A stretch of 5,781 nucleotides of DNA from UBA1413 sp964395045 (GTDB taxonomy: Bacteria > Bacteroidota > Bacteroidia > Bacteroidales > Prolixibacteraceae): positions 1 through 5,781 of the forward strand of contig CAYNBE010000225.1 of the NCBI GenBank assembly GCA_964395045.1, written 5' to 3'. The position numbers and the translations under genes are program-made. The stretch's first letter is position 1, and each line of letters opens with the position of its first letter. The notes beneath the pieces were generated by a model. It saw nothing but the letters and a program-made list of their open reading frames with translations. It did not search any database and was not told the DNA's origin. This document shows, piece after piece, positions 1-5,564 of this stretch.

Positions 1-1618
1 AATGCAGGATCTCCCTGGCCTTATTGATGGTTGCATCGTCATGAATGGGTGCCCGGATAGCCCCTTTCTGATAATAATACCTGGTTGTAATCTCATCTTT
101 CAGCAAATCGCTGATAATATCCCTAAAAAGAAGCAGGTCTTTGTCAAGGTCTGGTTTGAGTTTCAATTCCAGTGCTTTGAATTCATCGCTGGCAACATCA
201 AAATATTTCTCCGATCTTGCGGTTTTCACCAGTTCGGCATATAGCTCTTCGGTTTCAGAGCTGTATCGGAAATTGCTGTTCTTGACAAAGCTTACAAAAT
301 CATTGTAAATCTGGTCTGTAATTTCGAAATCTTCAGGTTGGGGAATGGTTGGATTTTTTGCTGCAAAATGGGTTGCAAAATCGAAAATCACAAACCTGGT
401 GACCAACTCCACCGCCAGATTGTTCATTTCACCCTGGTCGACCTTTATATCGGGTACCACCCCTCCTCCATCAAATACTTTCCGGCCTGCTTTCGTAATA
501 AACTGTGAAATAAGTGAATCAGGAACAGTCCCGACACTGCCGTCCTCATTCCTGTGCGAGTAGTCGAGTGCCTGGATGCAACGTCCGCTCGGTATATAAT
601 ATTTGGCTGTTGTTACTTTCAGTTTTGTGTTGTAACTCAGGTCGCGCGTTGTCTGGACAAGACCCTTTCCAAATGTCCGGGTTCCGATCACCAGGCCTCT
701 GTCCAGATCCTGCATGGCTCCTGCGATGATTTCTGAAGCCGATGCCGATCCACGGTTGGTGATCACTGCAATCCGGATGGTCGTATCCACAGGATTCTGC
801 AGGGCTTTGTAAACATTATCCCATTCCTTGACTTTTCCTCTTGTGTTCACAATCTCTGATCCCTTTGAAACAAAAAGATTCATCAGTTTAACCGACTCAA
901 TCAGCAAACCTCCCGGATTTGAGCGAAGATCAAGGATCAGCGATTCTGGATGGTGTTGTTTTTTCATTTCTAAAAACGCCTTTTTGACTATATCGGCACA
1001 ATCCTGCGTGAAGCTCGAAAGACGAATGTAAGCCGTTTTTTCATCAAGCATCCCGTAATATGGAACCGCATCAATGGTGATTTTTTCCCTGATCACATCC
1101 ATCTCAACCGGTTTCTTCTCAGTCGGACGCTGAATTTTAATCCTGACTGGTTTCATAGCAGGGCCTTTCAGCAAATTACTGACATCTTCGGTCGACATGT
1201 TGGAGGTTGATTTCCCCTCCACTTCAAGGATGATATCCCCGGCCTTCAGACCAGCTTTTTGGGCCGGAAATCCTTCATATGGCTCGGCAATGATGATATT
1301 GTCGTTATGCTTGCTGATCAGGGCACCGATCCCTGCATATTCATGGGTTGTCATAAACCGGAAATCCTCCATATCGGCTTCCGTTATGTAATTCGTATAT
1401 GGATCAAGTGACTCAAGCATTTTATCAATGCTCGTTTTTACAAGCTTGTTGGGGTTGATATCATCAACATAAAAAGTATTCAGTTCCCTGAATAAAGTAT
1501 AATATATATCCAGGTTCTTGGCAATTTCAAAATTCTTCTGGTCATTGGTAAAGCCCAATAATACAATCCCCGTTACCAGAATGAACCCGGATACAATGAA
1601 AACTTTTCTGATTCTCAT
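1..1618 (-). CDS. S41 family C-terminal processing peptidase (PDZ-containing), 3' end cut by the window edge
   Basis: A periplasmic serine protease of the CtpA/Prc type, which cleaves proteins near their C-terminus. The frame is open from ATG at 1618 to the left edge: 539 codons with no stop, so probably only a few residues are missing. Residues 5-22 form a hydrophobic N-terminal signal or anchor segment. A PDZ domain covers about 90-175, including EGFPAQKAGLKAGDII. The peptidase core covers about 195-375: LILDLRSNPGG (227-237), the catalytic Ser in GSASASEI (Ser293, middle Ser of SASAS), Asp304, and the catalytic Lys318 in TFGKGLVQ. The spacing Ser+11 Asp and Ser+25 Lys equals that of E. coli Prc. 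YYIPSGRCIQ (340-349) is also typical. The last 170 residues are a charged, mostly helical-looking region common in Bacteroidota members. The catalytic residues are intact, so it should be active. It is divergent from the head-GIN genes. Substrate unknown. Confidence 0.95.
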   Translation of the reverse strand, partial: MRIRKVFIVSGFILVTGIVLLGFTNDQKNFEIAKNLDIYYTLFRELNTFYVDDINPNKLVKTSIDKMLESLDPYTNYITEADMEDFRFMTTHEYAGIGALISKHNDNIIIAEPYEGFPAQKAGLKAGDIILEVEGKSTSNMSTEDVSNLLKGPAMKPVRIKIQRPTEKKPVEMDVIREKITIDAVPYYGMLDEKTAYIRLSSFTQDCADIVKKAFLEMKKQHHPESLILDLRSNPGGLLIESVKLMNLFVSKGSEIVNTRGKVKEWDNVYKALQNPVDTTIRIAVITNRGSASASEIIAGAMQDLDRGLVIGTRTFGKGLVQTTRDLSYNTKLKVTTAKYYIPSGRCIQALDYSHRNEDGSVGTVPDSLISQFITKAGRKVFDGGGVVPDIKVDQGEMNNLAVELVTRFVIFDFATHFAAKNPTIPQPEDFEITDQIYNDFVSFVKNSNFRYSSETEELYAELVKTARSEKYFDVASDEFKALELKLKPDLDKDLLLFRDIISDLLKDEITTRYYYQKGAIRAPIHDDATINKAREILH

Positions 1619-1640
1619 TTTTCAATTATTTTATGGCACG

Positions 1641-1648
1641 CAAAATTA
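1641..1648 (-). promoter_or_regulatory. Candidate Bacteroidota -7 promoter box for the S41 peptidase
   Basis: On the minus strand this reads TAATTTTG, an exact match to the Bacteroidota sigma-ABfr -7 consensus TAnnTTTG, 22 nt upstream of the start codon at 1618. I see no convincing TTTG at the expected -33 spacing, so the call rests on the -7 box and its position. Confidence 0.45.
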
Positions 1649-1656
1649 ACAAAACT

Positions 1657-1669
1657 TACTGAATCAGTA
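1657..1669. promoter_or_regulatory. 13-bp palindrome TACTGA-A-TCAGTA, possible operator
   Basis: A perfect inverted repeat with 6-bp arms around one central base. It lies between the -33 and -7 positions of the predicted protease promoter (-7 box at 1641-1648), where a dimeric repressor could compete with RNA polymerase. It is too short to be a terminator and has no adjacent T-run. The operator role is inferred from symmetry and position only. Confidence 0.3.
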
Positions 1670-1767
1670 TTTCGGAGTTTCGATATGCAATTCGATATTT
1701 TTAAACACAAAATCACTTCATTCACCGGTATTTTTCAGTTATCGGGCGATTTCTGGAAGGATTTTCG

Positions 1768-1779
1768 CAACCATGGTTG
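1768..1779. promoter_or_regulatory. 12-bp perfect palindrome CAACCATGGTTG abutting the plus-strand -7 box
   Basis: Perfect dyad symmetry with no spacer, ending one base before the TAAATTTG box at 1780. GGTTGT occurs again at 1789-1794, just downstream of the box, so the -7 element is bracketed by the same hexamer. This suits a regulator of the head-GIN genes. The sequence differs from the palindrome at 1657-1669, so the two promoters would answer to different factors. Inferred from position; chance cannot be excluded. Confidence 0.3.
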
Positions 1780-1787
1780 TAAATTTG
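1780..1787 (+). promoter_or_regulatory. Candidate Bacteroidota -7 promoter box for the head-GIN operon
   Basis: TAAATTTG matches TAnnTTTG exactly and lies 28 nt before the ATG at 1816, giving a short leader of about 20 nt. The -33 element is weak: there is no TTTG at 19-21 nt upstream. It is the best plus-strand promoter candidate in the divergent region. It could drive both beta-helix genes and, unless the hairpin at 3295-3324 terminates transcription, the two genes after them. Confidence 0.45.
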
Positions 1788-1815
1788 CGGTTGTGACGAA
1801 ACAGAAAATTGCAAA

Positions 1816-2532
1816 ATGCGGCTATTTTTATCCATAACTTTTTTGATCATCCTTTCGCTTTCATTGTCATCCTGCCTTTTCATGGGACCCTCGGTGAAAG
1901 GCGACGGAAACGTAAAGGAAGAGGTCCGCATGGTGGATGAATTTCACGGAGTCCGTGTCACCAGCGGCATGAATGTTCATCTCTTGCGCGGGGAACAACC
2001 CCGGGTATTGATCGTAGCCGACAAAAACCTTCACAAGGTCATTGAAACACAGGTCAAAGACGGAACCCTGGAAATCAGGGCACTGGCAAATATCTGGAAA
2101 GCCCATGAGAAAAAGGTGATGGTTACTTCACCCGATATCAGGGAAATCATTGGCACTGCCGGAAGCAATATTTATACCGATAACCAGCTTAAAGCGGACC
2201 TTCTGAAGATAAAAGGTTCCGCAGGAAGCAACCTTCATATTAATGTGGATGGTAAAAACCTGGAACTTTCCGCATCCTCAGGGTCAAACGTGTACCTTGA
2301 AGGTTTATCAGGAGAGTTGACCATCAGGGTATCGTCAGGTGCAAATATCAAAGCCGGGGAGATGAAGTCAGAAAAATGCGATGCAAAAGCCTCCAGTGGT
2401 GGCAACATTTGGATCACTGCCGGTAAAGAACTGGTAGCTGAAGCCTCCAGCGGTGGAAATATTTTTTATTACGGAAATCCTTCAGCCATCCATACATCCT
2501 CCTCGTCGGGCGGGAACATCATCAAAAAATAA
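1816..2532 (+). CDS. Head-GIN domain (DUF2807-like) lipoprotein with an Asn-ladder beta-helix
   Basis: A 238-residue exported protein of unknown molecular function. The N-terminus is a type II signal peptide with a hydrophobic stretch at 4-18 and lipobox LSSC, giving lipidation at Cys20 and anchoring in the outer or inner membrane. The head region has the family's GIN-like motif as SGMNVHL (50-56), then a strand-rich part ending with VKDGTLEI (80-87). From 114 onward, short motifs repeat every 18-21 residues: TAGSN, SAGSN, SSGSN, SSGAN, SSGGN, SSGGN, SSGGN. The Asn residues are at 118, 139, 158, 177, 197, 215 and 234. This is the periodicity of a right-handed beta-helix with one Asn per rung. 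The family is described as a putative adhesin-like or envelope-associated domain, but no function is proven. The ATG at 1816 is chosen because it supplies the signal peptide; it has no Shine-Dalgarno, as usual in Bacteroidota. A paralog follows after 12 nt. Confidence 0.9.
   Translation: MRLFLSITFLIILSLSLSSCLFMGPSVKGDGNVKEEVRMVDEFHGVRVTSGMNVHLLRGEQPRVLIVADKNLHKVIETQVKDGTLEIRALANIWKAHEKKVMVTSPDIREIIGTAGSNIYTDNQLKADLLKIKGSAGSNLHINVDGKNLELSASSGSNVYLEGLSGELTIRVSSGANIKAGEMKSEKCDAKASSGGNIWITAGKELVAEASSGGNIFYYGNPSAIHTSSSSGGNIIKK
2154..2520 (+). repeat. Seven in-frame rung repeats of about 57 bp in the lipoprotein gene
   Basis: The rungs are encoded by degenerate DNA repeats of 54-63 bp. The closest pair is around 2389 and 2443, where GCCTCCAG(T/C)GGTGG(C/A)AA recurs 54 bp apart. 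Other copies keep the protein motif but use different codons (TCC TCA, TCG TCA, TCC AGT, TCC AGC for Ser-Ser). This is therefore a protein-level structural repeat and not a recent DNA expansion. Confidence 0.75.
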
Positions 2533-2544
2533 ACAGTTCTGGTT

Positions 2545-3333
2545 ATGAAATTTTTCGTCACTTCTCTTTTTCTGACCGTAATTATTTTCTTGTCGGACTT
2601 TCATCAGGTAAATGCCGGCCGATCGGACTACAGCCGTTTAAGATCAACCGAAACTTTTACGGCAATCAGCGTTTATTCCGGCATAACCCTGCAAATAAGC
2701 CAGGGAACTTCTAATAAAGTGTTGGTGGAGGGCAATCCCGATGATGTGGAAAATATTGTCACTGAAGTAAAGAACGGAACACTTCATATTTACAGGAAGA
2801 ACTGTGCACTTTTTAACATCGGCTTTCTGAAACGGTGTACTGTTCATGTGACAATAAAAAATCTGGAAGCTCTGGATGCATCCTCCGGAACCGAAGTAAA
2901 TGGGAATAACAGTTTCGGAGGAACGGAATTCATCTTATACTGCAGCAGCGGATCTAAAATAAACATGGATCTTCATTACAGAAAAATAAAGGCTGATGTC
3001 AGCAGCGGATCTAAACTCTGTTTGAAGGGAGCTGCAGAATTTTTCGAAGTATCAGTTTCTTCGGGAAGTGAATTGGATGCAATCAGGCTGACTGCCCGGA
3101 AAATCTATGCCGAAGTCAGCAGCGGTGGAGAAGTATCTATCTGGGCCACAGACGAATTGAAAGCAAACGCCAGCAGCGGGGGCGACATTGAATACAAAGG
3201 AAATCCAAGACTTCTCGAGATCAATAAATCAAGCGGAGGAAAAATTCGTAGCAACACACTTTCAAAAAATAACTATTTTTGCCCCAGTAACTGGAAAGTT
3301 CCGGATTACCGGGACTTTTTCCTTTTAAGTTAA
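2545..3333 (+). CDS. Head-GIN domain (DUF2807-like) soluble exported paralog with charged rungs and an extended C-terminal tail
   Basis: A 262-residue protein paralogous to the upstream lipoprotein. It has a type I signal peptide (hydrophobic 4-16, cleavage after VNA at residue 24) and no lipobox Cys, so it should be free in the periplasm or secreted. The GIN-equivalent motif is SGITLQI (45-51), followed by VKNGTLHI (75-82). The rung motifs are SSGTE, SSGSK, SSGSK, SSGSE, SSGGE, SSGGD and SSGGK, with last residues at 117, 138, 157, 176, 196, 214 and 233. The spacing matches the paralog exactly, but every Asn is replaced by Glu, Lys or Asp. Cys87 and Cys98 flank a loop absent from the paralog and could form a disulfide. 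After the last rung comes an unusual tail (about 236-262) ending in DFFLLS. It reads across a terminator-like hairpin and may be a frameshift product. The stop overlaps the next start (TAATG). Function unknown. Confidence 0.88.
   Translation: MKFFVTSLFLTVIIFLSDFHQVNAGRSDYSRLRSTETFTAISVYSGITLQISQGTSNKVLVEGNPDDVENIVTEVKNGTLHIYRKNCALFNIGFLKRCTVHVTIKNLEALDASSGTEVNGNNSFGGTEFILYCSSGSKINMDLHYRKIKADVSSGSKLCLKGAAEFFEVSVSSGSELDAIRLTARKIYAEVSSGGEVSIWATDELKANASSGGDIEYKGNPRLLEINKSSGGKIRSNTLSKNNYFCPSNWKVPDYRDFFLLS
2881..3240 (+). repeat. Seven in-frame rung repeats of about 57 bp in the soluble paralog gene
   Basis: The 15-mer AGCAGCGGATCTAAA occurs exactly at 2944-2958 and 3001-3015, 57 bp apart, which is one 19-residue rung. 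GTCAGCAGCGG recurs at 2998-3008 and 3115-3125. The Ser-Ser pairs are mostly AGC AGC here, against mostly TCN-first pairs in the upstream paralog. The near-identical neighbouring rungs suggest local gene conversion or a more recent rung duplication within this copy. Confidence 0.75.
3295..3324 (+). terminator. Terminator-like hairpin inside the 3' end of the soluble head-GIN gene
   Basis: AAAGTTCCGG (3295-3304), loop ATTA, then CCGGGACTTT (3309-3318). This gives ten pairs with one G-U wobble, and two further G-U pairs (3293-3294 with 3319-3320) could extend the stem. The 3' arm runs into TTTTTCCTTTT. The shape fits a Rho-independent terminator, but the hairpin lies inside the present reading frame, 14 nt before the next start codon. 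It may therefore be a relic of the original gene end, an attenuator, or a processing or leader structure for the following genes. Confidence 0.5.
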
Positions 3334-3614
3334 TGCAGATGAATGTTGCTGTTTTGCTGGTAATAACAAATTTCCTGCGGACTCTTTTTATCATTGTTGT
3401 TATCTGGTATGGCATCAAGCTGGTGGTAAAATACGTTTTCCCCCTTATGATACGACAAACCATGAAAAACATGCAGTCACACATGGAAGAACAACTCCGC
3501 CAGCAGGAAAGAAAAGGGCGCAAAGAAGGAGAGGTAACCATCGAAGGTTCACCAAAAACTTCGCCTAACCGCTCAAACGAAGGGGAATATATTGATTTTG
3601 AAGAAGTAAAATAA
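3333..3614 (+). CDS. DUF4834-like small single-pass membrane protein
   Basis: A 93-residue protein of unknown function. Residues 5-38 are strongly hydrophobic with a central Lys (membrane segment about 12-36). A basic and amphipathic stretch rich in Met, Gln and Glu follows (about 40-67; likely short helix or coiled coil), then a Ser/Asn/Pro-rich linker. The C-terminus is the conserved-looking acidic motif GEYIDFEEVK. One N-terminal membrane helix, a charged linker and a terminal GEYIDFEE motif match Bacteroidota DUF4834 proteins as I remember them; I could not search. The start ATG overlaps the upstream stop as TAATG, suggesting translational coupling. An alternative start is Met3 at 3339. 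Only 6 nt separate it from glyS, so the two are almost certainly cotranscribed. The cytoplasmic side of the tail is inferred from its charge. Confidence 0.75.
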   Translation: MQMNVAVLLVITNFLRTLFIIVVIWYGIKLVVKYVFPLMIRQTMKNMQSHMEEQLRQQERKGRKEGEVTIEGSPKTSPNRSNEGEYIDFEEVK

Positions 3615-3620
3615 TCGCGA

Positions 3621-5174
3621 ATGGTTCAGGAAGATGTTTTTAAAAAGCTGATTGCTCATTGCAAAGAGTATGGCTATGTTTTTCCATCGAGTGAGATTTA
3701 CGATGGTTTATCGGCTGTTTACGATTATGGACAATATGGGGTGGAACTGAAAAACAACATCAAAAAATACTGGTGGGACAGCATGGTTCTTCTCCATGAA
3801 AATGTAGTTGGGATTGATTCCGCCATTTTTATGCATCCCACCATTTGGAAGGCTTCAGGACATGTCGATGCGTTCAACGATCCGCTCATCGACAACAAAG
3901 ATTCAAAAAAACGTTATCGCGCAGATGTACTGATCGAAGAACACCTTGCCAAAATTGAGGAGAAAATTGAGAAAGAGATAGAAAAAGCACAAAAACGTTT
4001 CGGTGAGGCATTCGATAAAAGCAAGTTCCTTGAAACCAATCCGAGGGTGCTGGAATACAGGCAAAAGTGGGATCAACTGCACAAACGATATAACCAGGCA
4101 TTAAACAATTCCGATTTCGGCGAATTGCGTCAGATCATTCTCGATTACGAGATTGTGTGTCCTGTATCAGGTACACGCAACTGGACCGAAGTCAGGCAGT
4201 TCAATCTTATGTTTTCGACCGATATGGGATCAACTGCTGATGGATCCATGAAGATTTATCTCAGACCGGAAACAGCTCAGGGAATTTTTGTCAATTTCTT
4301 GAATGTTCAGAAAACGGGACGGATGAAAATCCCTTTTGGAATCGCACAGATCGGGAAAGCATTCCGGAACGAAATAGTCGCCAGGCAGTTTATTTTCAGG
4401 ATGCGGGAGTTCGAACAAATGGAGATGCAGTTCTTCGTAGAGCCGGGAACCGAATTGGATTGGTTCCGCACATGGCGCGATATCCGGATGAAATGGCACC
4501 AATCGCTTGGTTTCGGAGAACAGAACTACAGGCTCCATGAACATGAAAAACTGGCACATTACGCCAATGCGGCTGTGGATATTGAATACCGGTTCCCGTT
4601 TGGATTTAAAGAGGTCGAAGGCATCCACTCCCGGACCGATTTCGACCTTTCACAGCATGAGCTCTATTGTGGTAAAAAGCTGCGTTACTTTGATCCCGAA
4701 AAAAACGAATCCTATGTTCCCTTTGTAGTTGAAACCTCTATCGGTGTCGACCGGATGTTTTTGCAGGTGATCTCAGCCGCCTACCACGAAGAAGAGGTGG
4801 TTGGAGCCAATGGTGAAAAGGATATCCGGGTTGTTCTTCGCATACCACCTGCCTTGGCTCCGGTAAAGCTGGCAGTGCTGCCGCTTGTCAGAAAAGATGG
4901 TCAACCCGAAAAAGCACGTGAAATCATCGATCAAATGAAATTCGATTTTAACTGCCAGTACGACGAAAAAGATTCGATCGGGAGGCGGTACCGCCGCCAG
5001 GATGCCATCGGCACTCCCTTCTGTATCACCATCGACCACCAAACCGAAGCCGACAATACCGTAACCATCCGCTACCGTGATTCCATGGAACAGGAGAGGA
5101 TCCCAACCGATAAAATAAGGGAAATTGTTGCAGAAAAGGTGAGCATGAAAAAGCTGTTTGAAATAGTGATATAG
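3621..5174 (+). CDS. glyS: Glycine--tRNA ligase, dimeric (alpha2) class II type
   Basis: Charges tRNA-Gly with glycine using ATP in the cytoplasm. At 517 residues it is the single-chain homodimeric type, not the alpha/beta heterotetramer. The class II signatures are clear: RPETAQGIFVNF (225-236); motif 2 as FRNE (258-261) plus FRMREFEQMEM (269-279); and motif 3 around ETSIGVDRMF (381-390). Residues 100-175 form a Lys/Glu-rich helical insertion characteristic of this type. The C-terminal anticodon-binding domain starts near PPALAPVKLAVLPL (409-422) and runs to the end. The segment CPVSGTRNWTE (190-200) has a single Cys where a CxxC zinc knuckle would need two, so metal binding there is unlikely. 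The ATG at 3621 gives a normal N-terminus (EDVFKKLIAHCKEYGYVFPSSE). No T-box or other riboswitch is visible upstream. The stop is 5 nt from the convergent HEPN stop. The gene should be essential. Confidence 0.97.
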   Translation: MVQEDVFKKLIAHCKEYGYVFPSSEIYDGLSAVYDYGQYGVELKNNIKKYWWDSMVLLHENVVGIDSAIFMHPTIWKASGHVDAFNDPLIDNKDSKKRYRADVLIEEHLAKIEEKIEKEIEKAQKRFGEAFDKSKFLETNPRVLEYRQKWDQLHKRYNQALNNSDFGELRQIILDYEIVCPVSGTRNWTEVRQFNLMFSTDMGSTADGSMKIYLRPETAQGIFVNFLNVQKTGRMKIPFGIAQIGKAFRNEIVARQFIFRMREFEQMEMQFFVEPGTELDWFRTWRDIRMKWHQSLGFGEQNYRLHEHEKLAHYANAAVDIEYRFPFGFKEVEGIHSRTDFDLSQHELYCGKKLRYFDPEKNESYVPFVVETSIGVDRMFLQVISAAYHEEEVVGANGEKDIRVVLRIPPALAPVKLAVLPLVRKDGQPEKAREIIDQMKFDFNCQYDEKDSIGRRYRRQDAIGTPFCITIDHQTEADNTVTIRYRDSMEQERIPTDKIREIVAEKVSMKKLFEIVI

Positions 5175-5179
5175 TCATG

Positions 5180-5564
5180 TCATCCGAAAGATAATGCATT
5201 CTTTATCTGCTGACTGATATGTACAGCTTCATTATAATACCCGGTGGCTTCTTCCGGTGTAGGTTTCCCGGAAGGTAACAAGCCAAAATCTCCGGGATAG
5301 CGGGAATCAAGATATAACTTATCCAATTCCGCAATTATTCTGCTATCAAGATCGATTAATATTTTTGTTACAACTTTAAGATAAAGCGTTTCAAGGTTAT
5401 GTGTTCTAATAACCGGGAGTTCAAATTCTTCAAATACGGCTTTAAATGATTTTTCGATTGCCTGCTGAGCATGGAAAGCAACTATATTGGTAAGTTCGAA
5501 TACTATGAATCGTCATTAAATCTTCATTTGCAGCTTTTAGCCAATGTTCAGTTGAAAGTTTCAT
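5180..5564 (-). pseudogene. HEPN domain protein (MNT-HEPN module), frameshifted
   Basis: Two adjacent minus-strand frames together make one HEPN domain of about 128 residues. The first runs from ATG at 5564: MKLSTEHWLKAANEDLMTIHSI (22 residues, to 5499), after which that frame loses similarity and stops at 5444-5442. The second, shifted +1, continues from about 5500 to TGA at 5182-5180 with typical HEPN elements: LTNIVAFHAQQAIEKSFKA, then RTHNLETLY, then LYLDSRYPGDFGLLPSGKPT. The second frame has an upstream TGA at 5515-5513 and no own ATG, so the switch falls at about 5512-5498. An extra base, a two-base loss or a longer deletion would explain it, as would a sequencing error. The usual loop between DL and LTNIVAFH looks about three residues short, favouring a deletion such as 8 bp. 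No Rx4-6H RNase motif is present in either part. The start overlaps the upstream nucleotidyltransferase by 17 nt. Confidence 0.8.

Noticed and set aside
2..1391. Several plus-strand open frames of 60-80 codons (for example 2-244, 345-563, 828-1031, 1197-1391)
   Set aside because: They are antisense to the S41 peptidase, whose minus-strand frame is continuous and carries the catalytic motifs; they resemble no family.
3190..3230. GlyRS leader or T-box type riboswitch upstream of glyS
   Set aside because: The upstream sequence is coding throughout, with no specifier loop or T-box sequence; only the hairpin at 3295-3324 is credible as structure.
2154..3240. Regularly spaced repeats that could suggest a CRISPR or DNA repeat array
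   Set aside because: The period of about 57 bp is exactly 19 codons, in frame, degenerate at DNA level and conserved at protein level; it is the beta-helix rung repeat.
3221..3541. 106-codon minus-strand open frame crossing the head-GIN/DUF4834 junction
   Set aside because: Its hydrophobic-looking content is the complement of the real membrane segment, and it overlaps two coding genes antisense.
4230..4628. 132-codon minus-strand open frame
   Set aside because: It lies entirely antisense to the class II catalytic core of glyS and its translation shows no domain or signal; shadow frame.
5444..5564. A 40-residue minus-strand protein from ATG 5564 as an independent small gene
   Set aside because: Its first 22 residues are the normal N-terminus of the HEPN domain and the rest is out-of-frame HEPN coding sequence, so it is treated as part of the broken gene.
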